This document shows, in pieces, positions 37,823 to 46,461 of a stretch of DNA of 64,000 bases; the first letter of the stretch is position 1, and each line of letters begins with the position of its first letter. The notes under the pieces are model-generated. The model worked only from the letters and a program-made list of their open reading frames with translations. It made no database searches and was not told the DNA's origin. Origin of the DNA: DASZHJ01 sp035517495 (GTDB lineage: Bacteria > Pseudomonadota > Alphaproteobacteria > ATCC43930 > CGMCC-115725); the NCBI GenBank assembly GCA_035517495.1, contig DATIYT010000120.1, positions 1 through 64,000 of the forward strand, written 5' to 3'. The position numbers were made by a program, and so were the translations under genes.

Positions 37823-38881
37823 ATGGCGCGCAAAAAATCAAGCACGGGAAAATCGCTGATGCAGCGGCTCGCAGCGGGTCCGGTGATTTGCGCCGAAGGC
37901 TATCTCTTCGAGTTCGAGCGGCGGGGTTATCTCCAGGCCGGCGCCTATGTGCCGGAGGTGGTGCTGGAGCATCCGGAGATGGTGGAGCAGTTGCACCGCG
38001 AATTCGTGCACGCGGGCTCCGACGTGGTGGAGGCTTTCACCTATTACGCTCATCGCCAGAAGCTGCGCATCATCGGCCGGGAGAGGGATCTGGAGCCGAT
38101 GAACCGAGCGGCGCTCAAGATCGCCAAGAAAGTGGCGCGCGTTACAGGGGCCTTGTTCGCCGGCAACATCTGCAACACAAACATCTACGATCCCGCCGAT
38201 CCGAAGACGCACAAGGCCGTGCACGCGATGTTCGAGGAGCAGGTGGGTTGGGCCGGAGACGCCGGTGTTGATTTTGTGATCGGCGAGACCTTTTCCTTTG
38301 CCGCGGAGGCATTGCTCGCGCTCGACGTCATCAAGGAGGCAAAGAAGACCGCGGTCATCACGCTTGCGATGCACCAGGAAGACGTGACGCGCGAAGGATG
38401 GAGCGTGGTCGAAGCGGCAAAGCGCCTGGAGGGCGCGGGCGCCGACGTGGTTGGGCTCAACTGCATCCGCGGGCCTCACACCATGATGCCGCTGCTGAAG
38501 CGCATGCGCCGTGCGGTCAAGTGCGAGATGGCGGCGCTCCCCGTGCCCTATCGCACCACGCGCAAGCAACCCTCGTTTCAGTCGCTGCAAGATTCGCATT
38601 GCGACTGCATTCCCGGCGGACGGCCGTTTCCGACCGCGCTCGATCCCTTCGTGTGCAACCGCTACGAGCTCGGCGAGTTCGCGAGGGAAGCTTACCAAAT
38701 GGGAATCCACTATCTCGGCGTCTGCTGCGGCGCGGGTCCGCATCACATCCGCGCGGTCGCAGAGGCGCTGGGCCGCCATCCCGAGGCCAGCCGCTATTCG
38801 CCGGACATGTCGAAACACGCCTTCCTCGGCACGCACAAGCTCGTCGCCAAAGTGAATCAGCGCTACGTCGGGAAGCTGTAG
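37823..38881 (+). CDS. Betaine-homocysteine S-methyltransferase-like protein
   Basis: 352 residues from the ATG at 37823. Homocysteine S-methyltransferase family: the zinc-binding Cys are seen in VVGLNCIRGP (about 215) and YLGVCCGAGPHHIRA (about 300), and SDVVEAFTYYAHRQKL near the N-terminus is typical of the betaine-using branch. It would transfer a methyl group from glycine betaine to homocysteine, giving dimethylglycine and methionine. Position 20 bases after soxG supports a betaine, dimethylglycine, sarcosine, glycine route; a dimethylglycine dehydrogenase is not in the window. The ribosome site is weak. Confidence 0.87.
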   Translation: MARKKSSTGKSLMQRLAAGPVICAEGYLFEFERRGYLQAGAYVPEVVLEHPEMVEQLHREFVHAGSDVVEAFTYYAHRQKLRIIGRERDLEPMNRAALKIAKKVARVTGALFAGNICNTNIYDPADPKTHKAVHAMFEEQVGWAGDAGVDFVIGETFSFAAEALLALDVIKEAKKTAVITLAMHQEDVTREGWSVVEAAKRLEGAGADVVGLNCIRGPHTMMPLLKRMRRAVKCEMAALPVPYRTTRKQPSFQSLQDSHCDCIPGGRPFPTALDPFVCNRYELGEFAREAYQMGIHYLGVCCGAGPHHIRAVAEALGRHPEASRYSPDMSKHAFLGTHKLVAKVNQRYVGKL

Positions 38882-38887
38882 GCCAGG

Positions 38888-39409
38888 CTACTCCGCTTCC
38901 GCCTGCTCTCGGCACCTCGGGCACAGCCCGCGTACCTCCACCGTCTGGCGGCTCACCGCGAATCCGAGCTCGCCGGCGCGGCGGCGCACGGCGGTCGCGA
39001 TCGCGGGATCATCGAGCTCGGCTGTGCCGTTGCAGCGCTCGCAGATCAGGAATTGGCTGAGATGCGGCGCATCGGGTCGATCGCATCCCACATAGGCATT
39101 GAGCGACTCGATGCGATGGATCAGGCCCTGCGCGATGAGGAAGTCGAGCGCCCGATAGACCGTGGGTGGAGCGGCATTGGGGTGACGTCGCTTCAAGGCG
39201 TCCAGAAGGTGATAGGCGCCGACGGCCTCATGCCCTTCCCACACCAGCGCCAAGACGTCGCGCCGAAGATCGGTAAGACGCACGCCACGTTGGGCGCAGA
39301 GTGCGGCTGCCCGGTCGAGGGCCGATTCGACGCAGCTTTCATGGTCATGCCGTTCAGGATGAAAGCCGCTGTTGTGTTCGCGCTTCAGCGAGGCGGCGGA
39401 TCGGGCCAT
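38888..39409 (-). CDS. zur: Fur family zinc uptake regulator Zur
   Basis: 173 residues. Winged-helix DNA-binding domain with RGVRLTDLRRDVLALVWEG and the recognition segment PPTVYRALDFLIAQGLIHR. The dimerisation domain has ICERC and GLCPRC, two CxxC pairs forming the structural zinc site, and SQFLICERCN as usual in Zur. The lack of Fe-type His clusters favours Zur over Fur, though that is an inference. GGAGAG lies 5 bases before the ATG and a perfect TATAAT is close upstream. It converges on the methyltransferase gene with a 6-base gap. Confidence 0.85.
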   Translation of the reverse strand: MARSAASLKREHNSGFHPERHDHESCVESALDRAAALCAQRGVRLTDLRRDVLALVWEGHEAVGAYHLLDALKRRHPNAAPPTVYRALDFLIAQGLIHRIESLNAYVGCDRPDAPHLSQFLICERCNGTAELDDPAIATAVRRRAGELGFAVSRQTVEVRGLCPRCREQAEAE

Positions 39410-39435
39410 GCGGCTCTCCGACAGGGATTTGGTAC

Positions 39436-39441
39436 ATTATA
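39436..39441 (-). promoter_or_regulatory. Predicted -10 element of zur
   Basis: TATAAT on the minus strand lies 27 bases before the zur ATG, giving a leader of about 20 bases. No good -35 hexamer is seen at 17 bases, so an activator or extended element may be needed. The surrounding AT-rich GTGATATAATGTAC is partly dyad-symmetric and could include an autoregulatory Zur site; that is weak. Confidence 0.45.
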
Positions 39442-39458
39442 TCACGAGGCGCCCGGAA

Positions 39459-40265
39459 TCACCGGGGTTGCGCAGTTCCGGCGGGGGCCGGGTTCGCCCT
39501 CTCGCCGGGCCGCCCGCGATAGTGGTAGCGATAGATTTCGCGATTGAAGCCCAGCTCGTTGTAGAGCCGGAGCGCAGGCGTGTTGCTCTTGATCACCTGG
39601 AGATAGGCGTTGCCGGCACCTTTGCCGCGCGCCCAGCGCAGCAGCCCGAGCGTGAGGGCGCGCCCGAAGCCGTGGCGCCGCGCCTCGGGCGCCGTGATGA
39701 TCGCGTGCAGGCAAACGAGATCCTGTTGCAAAACGCCGATCCCCGCCGCGACAGGTGTCGCACCCGACCACACCAGCGCGAAGGCCGTGGGTTCGTGGAT
39801 GCCTGCGACGATCTCAGCAGCGGTTGCGGTTTGTTCCGCGGTGAGCTTGCTCCAGCGCCGCTGATGCCCGAGCCACTCCGACGTCATCGCGCCCGCGATG
39901 TCGATCTCGACTTCGGGCTCGGGCAGGGTCGCATCGAGGGGCTTCACGCGGATGCTGGTCTTGTCGGCGCTGTAATAACCGCGCTCGACGAGAGCCGCAT
40001 CGAGCGCTTCGGTCTCCGGTGCCGTGCTCGGCAAGCGGAATACCACGGGGATGTGGCGCCCAGCATAGGCGGCTTCGCAGGCCTCGATCTTGATTGCAAG
40101 CGGCTGCGTGCCCGGCTGGGCCGGGGTGACGGAATTGCAGCGCCGGGTGTAGCCGCGCGCGAAACGCAGCACCCAACCGTCATAGAGCCATGCTTCGATC
40201 GGCGGCCAAGTGTCGGCGCAAATTCGTTCGATGCGTTGGGCGAGATCGTCGTCTCGGCTAGCCAT
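39459..40265 (-). CDS. GNAT family N-acetyltransferase
   Basis: 268 residues. The C-terminal 120 residues form the GNAT domain: acetyl-CoA binding loop ITAPEARRHGFGRALT near 195 and LQVIKSNTPALRLYNELGF near 230 (motif B). The N-terminal 110 residues (WLYDGWVLRFARGYTRRCNSV) are a conserved extension of a GNAT subgroup, probably a second, degenerate GNAT fold. The acceptor substrate is unknown. It lies 49 bases upstream of zur on the same strand. Confidence 0.85.
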   Translation of the reverse strand: MASRDDDLAQRIERICADTWPPIEAWLYDGWVLRFARGYTRRCNSVTPAQPGTQPLAIKIEACEAAYAGRHIPVVFRLPSTAPETEALDAALVERGYYSADKTSIRVKPLDATLPEPEVEIDIAGAMTSEWLGHQRRWSKLTAEQTATAAEIVAGIHEPTAFALVWSGATPVAAGIGVLQQDLVCLHAIITAPEARRHGFGRALTLGLLRWARGKGAGNAYLQVIKSNTPALRLYNELGFNREIYRYHYRGRPGERANPAPAGTAQPR

Positions 40266-40317
40266 CGCCCGAGGCTACAACGGCGAAGGCCGCGCTGGCG
40301 AGTTTAGCCTTTCGGGA

Positions 40318-41064
40318 TCAGGCCTGACCGAGGAAGGTGAGGTAGTCCTCGCTGATGTCCCTGACTGCGGTCTCCACAAAGCGCTTGCCGTGCTCCGGCG
40401 TCGCTAGCGTCGGGTCGGAGCCGATGCGGCCGTCCGGGAAGAGACGCCGGTAATCGTCGGCATCGCAGAAATCCCGCTGCTTCGGTCCGACCGGTCCCAT
40501 TCCCACGCGCTTGATTGCCTCGGGATGGGCGTAGTAGGTGACCGAAACTTCGCTGGGCGTCGCGTGGCTCCCTTCCTTGTCCGCGAACAGCTCCCTCGAG
40601 AGCGCCTTGACGCCATTGCTCTCCCACCAGTTCTTGAGCCGGCAGCGCACCGAGGGCGCGTTGGCGCCGGGCCGCAGCGACGCCGTCGCATAGAGCTCGG
40701 AGAAGGCGGCCGTGACGGTCGCGATATTGCCGCCGTGGCCGTTGATGAAGTAGAAGCGTCCGAAGCCGTGCCGCGCGAGCGAGGTCACGTAATCGTGGAT
40801 CATGGCTATGAGCGTGCTCGGCCGCAGCGTCATCGATCCCGCGAACGCCAGATGGTGCTGCGCCATGCCCACATTGATGGTGGGACCGACCATTGCCCCG
40901 ACCTTTTCGCCGACGCCGCGGCTGATCACCTCGGCGCAGATCGCGTCGGTGCCGATGAGCCCATTCGGGCCGTGCTGCTCGGTCGAGCCGATCGGCATAA
41001 TGATGCCCTTGGAGCGCTTGAGGTAACTCTCGACCTCGGCCCAAGTCTGCAAATGAAGATCCAT
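40318..41064 (-). CDS. Creatininase family amidohydrolase
   Basis: 248 residues from the ATG at 41064, which follows GGGGGAG by about 10 bases; the open frame continues upstream but without homology. Metal ligands are visible in IGSTEQHGPNG and IGTDAICAE (residues about 24-42), MAQHHLAFAGSMTL near 68 and FINGHGGNIATV near 100. Members include creatinine amidohydrolase, FAPy deformylase and the MftE peptide maturase, so the substrate is open. Sarcosine oxidase nearby would fit creatinine breakdown, but no creatinase is present. A small exported Cys protein lies 62 bases upstream on the same strand. Confidence 0.85.
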   Translation of the reverse strand: MDLHLQTWAEVESYLKRSKGIIMPIGSTEQHGPNGLIGTDAICAEVISRGVGEKVGAMVGPTINVGMAQHHLAFAGSMTLRPSTLIAMIHDYVTSLARHGFGRFYFINGHGGNIATVTAAFSELYATASLRPGANAPSVRCRLKNWWESNGVKALSRELFADKEGSHATPSEVSVTYYAHPEAIKRVGMGPVGPKQRDFCDADDYRRLFPDGRIGSDPTLATPEHGKRFVETAVRDISEDYLTFLGQA

Positions 41065-41126
41065 GGCCGCCAGCTCCCCCCGGCCCGCGCCGGCTTTGTC
41101 GAAGATTAAATTGTTGAAAGGTCGGC

Positions 41127-41420
41127 TCAGCCGATGAGGCGGCAGCCGCAGATTGGACAGGTGAGCTGTGCCAGCGCCGCTTCGATCTCGGCGTCGGTCA
41201 TGGTCGCACTCAGCTTGGCCTTTGCCTCCGCGAGCAATTGTTGGTGATAGGCCCGCTGCTCCGGCGAGCCGCAGACATTGGCATATTCCTCTTGAGTCTT
41301 GGCGTCCATCGGCTTGATTGCGAAGGCCGTGGCGCTTCGATCGTGGATCAGCAGAGCACCCAAACCCGCGCCCGCGAGCGCGGTCGACTGAAAGAAAGTG
41401 CGGCGGGACATCGAACGCAT
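41127..41420 (-). CDS. Small Tat-type exported Cys-motif protein
   Basis: 97 residues from the ATG at 41420, supported by GGGAG about 7 bases upstream. Residues 4-30 look like a Tat signal (SRRTFFQSTALAGAGLGALL). The mature part, about 60 residues, is helical (MDAKTQEEYANVCGSPEQ) and ends with TCPICGCRLIG, a compact Cys cluster that could bind zinc or a cofactor. No family was recognised. It may share a transcript with the creatininase-family gene downstream. Confidence 0.7.
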   Translation of the reverse strand: MRSMSRRTFFQSTALAGAGLGALLIHDRSATAFAIKPMDAKTQEEYANVCGSPEQRAYHQQLLAEAKAKLSATMTDAEIEAALAQLTCPICGCRLIG

Positions 41421-41538
41421 GGCGGAACTCCCGGGCAACAGCCCAATTGCGGGGAAAGTAGGCGCGCGGGCGCTCGGCGTCAATGCGTTGGTTCCGCACG
41501 CAGATAGTCCCGTTCTCGCTCCAAACGTGAGCTGGAAG

Positions 41539-42939
41539 CTAGGTTGGCTCAGCCATGAGCCGTGCTCGAAGCGCTGTGCGATCGGCCTTGCCGGTGCGGC
41601 CGAGCGGTATCTCGGTGCCGAAGTGAATGGCATCCGGGAGCTTGTACTTGTCGAGGCGCTCCGCGGCCCAATCGCGAAGCCGCTCGGCATCGGGCCTACG
41701 GCCCCGTTTGGGGACGATCAACAGATGCACCGCCTCGCCAAGGCGTGCATCCGGGATGCCGGTCGCCAGCGTCTCCGCCACGTCGGGGTGATCGAGAAAA
41801 ACCCGCTCGACCTCCAGCGGCGCCACCTTGTTGCCGCCGCGCAGGATCAGTTCCTTGAGGCGGCCGATCAGCCGCACGCGCCCCGTTTCCGTCGCCTCGG
41901 CGAGATCGCCGGTCCTGAAATAGTCGCCGTGAAAAGCCGCCGCCGTCAGCTCGGGCGCGTCGAGATAGCCCGCCATGATAAAGGGGCTCTTGATCCTCAG
42001 CTCCCCTTCCGAGATCGCGAACGCGACCCCCGGCATTGGCGTTCCGATCGTGCCGGCGTAGCGTTTCAGGTCCGAGGGCGGCAGGAAGAAGTCGCAGGTG
42101 CTGGTTTCGGTGAGGCCGTAGATGTCGGCGAGGTCCGACTTGGACAGTGCCGCGCGCCACTCCCGTGCCAGCGCTTTCGCCATCGGCTCGCCGCCCGCCA
42201 TGAAGAATCGTTCGATGCCGTCACGCGCGATTGCGGACGTCGCAAGTCCTGGCAGCGCCGCTCGCATCATGGTCGGAACGATGCCGATGCGGTTGAGCCG
42301 CTGCTCGGCGAGCGCAGCAAGCATGCGCTCTGCATCGTATTTCTCGTGCAGCACGAGGAGACCGCCGCGAGACAGGGTCAGCAGCGACACCCACTGACCG
42401 AAACTGAAGGTGAGCTGCAGCACGAGCAAGGTTCGGGTCGTATCCAGGAAGGGAAAGGTGCGGTCGATGGTCGCGAGCTTCGCCGTGAAGGCCTGATGCC
42501 TGATCGCGACGCCTTTGGGTTCTCCAGTGGTGCCGGACGTAAAGACAACGAATGCCGCGCCGCGCAGCAGCGGACGTTCGGGTGGGACTGGCCGATCCGT
42601 ATCCGGCACCAGCACTTCGCCAGCTTCGACCACGAAGCGGGCACCGCAGCGCTCGATCAGCGCGCGAGCCACGCGCTCCGGCGTCGTGCGGTGGATCGGC
42701 ACGGCGACCCCGCCCGCGCGCCAGACGCCGATAAATCCCGCGAGGTCGAGAGCGCGATTGCCGATGCGGACGACCACCGGCTCATTGGGGCGAACATCCC
42801 GCGCAGCAAGTCCGCGCGCCACGATTTCCGCCGCGCGATCGAGCGCCGCATAGGTGTAGTTGCCGTCGAGCCCTCGGGCCGCGGGGCGTTCGGGCGCGCG
42901 CGAAAGCGGATCGTCCAGGAGCTGCGACAGATGCTGCAT
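41539..42939 (-). CDS. Acyl-CoA synthetase / AMP-dependent ligase
   Basis: 466 residues, a compact member of the ANL adenylate-forming superfamily. The P-loop FTSGTTGEPKGVAIRH is near residue 133, the aromatic motif YGLTETS near 275, YFRTGDLAE near 345, GRLKELILRGGNKV near 365 and the catalytic Lys motif PLGRTGKADR near the C-terminus. It activates a carboxylic acid as acyl-AMP and then usually as a CoA thioester; chain specificity is unknown. It is divergent from an enoyl-CoA hydratase gene, so both may serve one acid degradation route. Confidence 0.9.
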   Translation of the reverse strand: MQHLSQLLDDPLSRAPERPAARGLDGNYTYAALDRAAEIVARGLAARDVRPNEPVVVRIGNRALDLAGFIGVWRAGGVAVPIHRTTPERVARALIERCGARFVVEAGEVLVPDTDRPVPPERPLLRGAAFVVFTSGTTGEPKGVAIRHQAFTAKLATIDRTFPFLDTTRTLLVLQLTFSFGQWVSLLTLSRGGLLVLHEKYDAERMLAALAEQRLNRIGIVPTMMRAALPGLATSAIARDGIERFFMAGGEPMAKALAREWRAALSKSDLADIYGLTETSTCDFFLPPSDLKRYAGTIGTPMPGVAFAISEGELRIKSPFIMAGYLDAPELTAAAFHGDYFRTGDLAEATETGRVRLIGRLKELILRGGNKVAPLEVERVFLDHPDVAETLATGIPDARLGEAVHLLIVPKRGRRPDAERLRDWAAERLDKYKLPDAIHFGTEIPLGRTGKADRTALRARLMAEPT

Positions 42940-43114
42940 GGTTCATTCCTAGCGCAGGCTTATACCTTCGTCAGCGGTACAATTGAACTCGACCACCACC
43001 GGGCACCGAGTTGATGAGCATGCCCAGACACAGCACCTACTCCGCTCTGTGCCTTGGCGCCTCGGTGGTGTACTTCTTGCGATCTGTCGCTTATCCGTCG
43101 TGCGAAGCCTTGCG

Positions 43115-43942
43115 ATGACCTACCAGACCATCCTCTACGAAACTCGCGGCGCGGTGGCGCTGCTCACTCTGAACCGGCCCGAGCGGGTCAATGCCCTCAA
43201 TGCCGCAATGCTGGAGGAAATCGGACGCGCGCTCGATGCCGCCGAGGCTGACGCGGCAGTGCGCGCCGTGGTGGTGACCGGCGCCGGAAATGCATTCTCG
43301 TCCGGCTTCGATCTTAAGGAGCAGGCCGAGCGCCGCCCGAGCGGCACGGCGGAATGGCGGCCGATACTGCGCCGCGATTTCGATACGGTGATGCGGTTCT
43401 GGCATCTCTCGAAGCCCACCATCGCCGCCGTGCGCGGCCCCTGTCTGGCGGGTGCCTGCGAAATGATGCTCGCTTGCGATCTCACCGTTGCGGGCGAGGG
43501 AGCGATCTTCGGCGAGCCGGAGCTCCGCTTCGGCGCAGGGATCGTGGTGCTGCTCTTGCCGTGGCTCATGGGCCCGAAGCGCGCCAAGCACCTGCTGTTC
43601 ACGGGCGCGGACCGCGTCGACGCACGGCGCGCGGAGGCGTTGGGGCTGGTGAACGAAGTGGTCGCCGACGATCGCGTGTTGGAGCGGGCGCTCGCTCTTG
43701 CCCACGAGCTTGCGGTCATCGATCCGATGGTGCTGCGGAACACGAAGCGCGCGATCAACCGCAGCTACGAGATCATGGGCATGGGCGAGGCGCTCGATGC
43801 GGCCCTCGAAATCGACCTGCAGATCGAGGGCACCGGCAGCGTCGACAAGCGCGAGTTCATGGAGATTGCGCGGAACCAGGGCCTGCGCGCCGCGATCGCG
43901 TGGCGCGACCGGCGATTCAACAAAGAAGACGGCTCGGTCTGA
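43115..43942 (+). CDS. Enoyl-CoA hydratase/isomerase family protein
   Basis: 275 residues from the ATG at 43115; the frame is open upstream but without homology. The crotonase fold is shown by LTLNRPERVNALNAAML, the oxyanion-hole segments GNAFSSGFDLKE (about 62) and RGPCLAGACEMMLACDL (about 105), and FGEPELRFGAGIV (about 130). The second catalytic Glu of classical hydratases is present in GEPELRFG. It acts on CoA thioesters. It is divergent from an acyl-CoA synthetase across 175 bases. Confidence 0.88.
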   Translation: MTYQTILYETRGAVALLTLNRPERVNALNAAMLEEIGRALDAAEADAAVRAVVVTGAGNAFSSGFDLKEQAERRPSGTAEWRPILRRDFDTVMRFWHLSKPTIAAVRGPCLAGACEMMLACDLTVAGEGAIFGEPELRFGAGIVVLLLPWLMGPKRAKHLLFTGADRVDARRAEALGLVNEVVADDRVLERALALAHELAVIDPMVLRNTKRAINRSYEIMGMGEALDAALEIDLQIEGTGSVDKREFMEIARNQGLRAAIAWRDRRFNKEDGSV

Positions 43943-43951
43943 GAGCGAGTA

Positions 43952-44161
43952 TCAACTCGGCGATCGGCGCAGCGCCGGCCAATCCGCGAAGGCGAAAATC
44001 CAGAGCGCCACGATATTGCCGATCGGCACGAACCACAGCAGCACCCACCAGCCGCTATAGCCGGCCTTCTGTAGAATTTTGATTAGCGGGAACAGCAATA
44101 CGACTAAAACGATCAAGCCGATTACGAAGTGGGAGATGCTGAACGCAGCCGCGGTCATCAT
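43952..44161 (-). CDS. Small two-helix membrane protein
   Basis: 69 residues from the ATG at 44161, with GGAG 7 bases upstream. The two hydrophobic helices (about 9-28 and 36-57) are joined by QKAGYSGWW; the second helix reads VLLWFVPIGNIVALWIFAFADWP. The pattern resembles the DUF805-like and PLDc_N-like families of small membrane proteins; function unknown. It converges on the enoyl-CoA hydratase with 9 bases between stops. Confidence 0.75.
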   Translation of the reverse strand: MMTAAAFSISHFVIGLIVLVVLLFPLIKILQKAGYSGWWVLLWFVPIGNIVALWIFAFADWPALRRSPS

Positions 44162-44248
44162 GATGTCGCTCCGAAAAAAGGTCGCTGGGGAGAGCGTAAC
44201 CGTCTCTTTGGAAGGAGTCTCCTTGTTTTCGAATGCAGTACCCCATCT

Positions 44249-44289
44249 GTATGGCAACACTTGACAATTGTCTTTCGACACCATACATG
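44249..44289 (+). promoter_or_regulatory. higBA promoter with nested dyad operator
   Basis: TTGACA (44261-44266), a 17-base spacer and TACATG (44284-44289) form a sigma-70-like promoter. The perfect palindrome GACAATTGTC (44263-44272) overlaps the -35 box. GTATGG (44249-44254) and CCATAC (44281-44286) form an outer dyad with the same centre. This is the expected operator for autorepression by HigA. Confidence 0.7.
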
Positions 44290-44294
44290 ACTGA

Positions 44295-44570
44295 ATGATC
44301 CGGAATTGGCGGCACAAGGGCCTACGCGAGTTATTCGAAACCGGCCGATCTGCTAAGGTGACTGCAGCGCTCCAGAAGCGAATATTGGTTCGGCTTGACG
44401 TACTCGACGCGATGGTCTCGTTGCAGCAGCTCAACCAACCCGGTTTTGACTTCCATCGGCTACATGGGCGGCCGGTGCGGTATATCATGCATGTGAATGG
44501 ACCGTGGTGTATCACTTTCGGCCTTAACGGAACCGACGTTGTCGACGTCGATTTGGACCAATATCACTAA
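44295..44570 (+). CDS. higB: HigB/RelE-type toxin
   Basis: 91 residues. HigB-type mRNA interferase fold: IRNWRHKGLRELFETG at the N-terminus, RLDVLDAM in the first helices, LHGRPVRYIMHVNGPWCITF containing the catalytic-region basic and aromatic residues, and the C-terminal VDLDQYH. It would cleave translated mRNA until bound by HigA. The toxin precedes the antitoxin, as in higBA loci. The predicted transcription start falls at or next to the ATG, so the message may be almost leaderless. Confidence 0.9.
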   Translation: MIRNWRHKGLRELFETGRSAKVTAALQKRILVRLDVLDAMVSLQQLNQPGFDFHRLHGRPVRYIMHVNGPWCITFGLNGTDVVDVDLDQYH

Positions 44571-44582
44571 GTGAGCAGCATC

Positions 44583-44891
44583 ATGGCGAAGAAAAGTTAT
44601 CCGGCCGTGCGCGCCCGGCGTGCACCCACCCATCCCGGCGAATTGATGCGCGAGATACTTGAGGATCACGTCAAGCTGCCCATCGCCGAGGCGGCGCGGC
44701 GCATGAAGGTGAGTCGGGCAGCACTCTATGCTGTGCTCGACGGCCGTAGCGCTGTTACCGCGGAGATGGCGGTGCGCTTCGCCAAGCTGGTCGGTGGTGA
44801 GCCGAGCCTCTATCTGCATATGCAGGCCGGGCGCGATCTGTGGTTCGCCCAAGAGAAACTTTCACGCGAACCGATCCGGCCGGCGGCCTGA
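44583..44891 (+). CDS. higA: HigA antitoxin, XRE family
   Basis: 102 residues from the ATG at 44583; a GTG at 44571, directly after the higB stop, is an alternative. The helix-turn-helix is PIAEAARRMKVSRAALYAVLDGRSAVTAEMAVRFAKL, and HPGELMREILEDH before it is the HigA/VapI hallmark. It neutralises HigB and should repress the promoter at the dyad upstream. Tight spacing to higB indicates one transcript. Confidence 0.92.
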   Translation: MAKKSYPAVRARRAPTHPGELMREILEDHVKLPIAEAARRMKVSRAALYAVLDGRSAVTAEMAVRFAKLVGGEPSLYLHMQAGRDLWFAQEKLSREPIRPAA

Positions 44892-44966
44892 GCGATACTA
44901 CGCGGTTGCGGGTTTCGGTTGGGCCCGGGCAGCATACGACCTTCACATTGCACCAGGGATGCTTCG

Positions 44967-46397
44967 ATGATCGACATTGCGCGCGCACGGAAATTTATCG
45001 ATCGGCGTTGGGACGAGGAAATCGTGCCGACCCTCGTCGAGTACATCAAAATCCCCAACAAGTCGCCGGCCTTCGATCCCGAGTGGGCAAGCCATGGCTA
45101 CATGGAAGAGGCGGTCCAGATGTTCCTGGGCTGGGCGCGGTCGCGCCTCACGGAGCTGCCGGGCGCCACGATCGAGGTGGTACGGTTGCCAAACCGGACG
45201 CCGGTCATCTTGATCGAGGTGCCGGGCACCGGCGTGGATACGGTCCTGCTCTATGGCCACCTCGACAAGCAACCGGAGATGGTGGGGTGGGCCGAGGGTT
45301 TCGGTCCGTGGATTCCTCGGCGCGAGGGCGACAAGCTCTATGGACGCGGCGGCGCCGATGACGGCTACGCGATGTTCGGCGCGTTTTCGGCCTTGACCGC
45401 GCTCGCCGAGCAAAAAGCGCCCCATGCCCGTGCGGTGATCCTGATCGAGGCGTGCGAGGAATCGGGTAGCCCCGATCTGCCATTCTACGTCGATCACCTG
45501 GCGCCGCGCATCGGCAGCCCTTCGCTGGTGGTTTGTCTCGATTCGGGCTGCGGAAACTATGACCAGCTTTGGCTCACGACTTCGCTGCGCGGCATGCTCG
45601 CGGGGACGCTCACGGTCGAGGTGCTGGAAGAGGGCGTCCATTCCGGCGATGCCTCAGGCGTGGTTCCCTCGAGTTTTCGCATCATGCGCAGCTTGCTCAC
45701 GCGCCTTGAAGACGAAGAGAGCGGCGCGATCAAGCCGGAGTGGCTCTACGCGCAGATACCGGCCGAGCGCATTGCGCAGGCGAAGCGCGCGGCTGCGGCG
45801 CTGGGTGACACGCTCTACACCAAATTCCCGTTCGTTCCCGGAACGCAACCTATGGCGAGCGACCTGACGGAGCTGGTGCTCAACCGCACCTGGCGCCCGC
45901 AACTTGCAGTGACGGGGATCGAGGGGCTGCCGACGCCGCTCAATGCCGGCAATGTGTTGCTTCCGCACACCACAGCGAAGCTGAGCGTGCGCCTGCCGCC
46001 GACCCTGGGTGCCGAACAGGCGGGCGAAGCCGTGTGCACGTTGCTGGAGCGCGATCCACCCTACGGCGCGAAAGTCACGTTCGACCTGGAGCGAGGGGGC
46101 ACCGGCTGGAACGCCCCGGCGCTCGCACCCTGGCTCGAACAGTCATTGGCGCGCGCCTCGGAGGCCTCGTTCGGCGCGCCGCCCGCCTACATGGGCGAGG
46201 GCGGCAGCATTCCCTTCATGGCGATGCTCGGCGAAAAGTTCCCACGCGCGCAATTCCTGGTGACAGGCGTGCTGGGCCCGCATTCAAACGCGCACGGGCC
46301 CAACGAATTCCTGCACATACCCACGGGCAAGCGCGTTTCCGCGGTGATCGCGCAGGTATTGGCGGATCATCAAGCGCGAGCCAAGGGAACGGCATAG
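44967..46397 (+). CDS. M20 family metallopeptidase
   Basis: 476 residues from the ATG at 44967, with AGGGA 7 bases upstream. Dinuclear zinc site residues: His in VLLYGHLDKQPEM (about 95), Asp in GRGGADDGYA (about 132), Glu pair in IEACEESGS (about 165), Asp in VCLDSG (about 195) and the late His in FLHIPTG. A lid domain occupies about 210-350. It resembles the CNDP-like dipeptidases of the M20 family; peptide specificity is not visible. No signal peptide, so probably cytosolic. It follows higBA on the same strand after 75 bases. Confidence 0.88.
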   Translation: MIDIARARKFIDRRWDEEIVPTLVEYIKIPNKSPAFDPEWASHGYMEEAVQMFLGWARSRLTELPGATIEVVRLPNRTPVILIEVPGTGVDTVLLYGHLDKQPEMVGWAEGFGPWIPRREGDKLYGRGGADDGYAMFGAFSALTALAEQKAPHARAVILIEACEESGSPDLPFYVDHLAPRIGSPSLVVCLDSGCGNYDQLWLTTSLRGMLAGTLTVEVLEEGVHSGDASGVVPSSFRIMRSLLTRLEDEESGAIKPEWLYAQIPAERIAQAKRAAAALGDTLYTKFPFVPGTQPMASDLTELVLNRTWRPQLAVTGIEGLPTPLNAGNVLLPHTTAKLSVRLPPTLGAEQAGEAVCTLLERDPPYGAKVTFDLERGGTGWNAPALAPWLEQSLARASEASFGAPPAYMGEGGSIPFMAMLGEKFPRAQFLVTGVLGPHSNAHGPNEFLHIPTGKRVSAVIAQVLADHQARAKGTA

Positions 46398-46461
46398 AGC
46401 GCAATCCGGCGAAGTGTGAGCGGTTCGCCGTCAGATTGCGCGACCAAGTCAACGAATCTAG

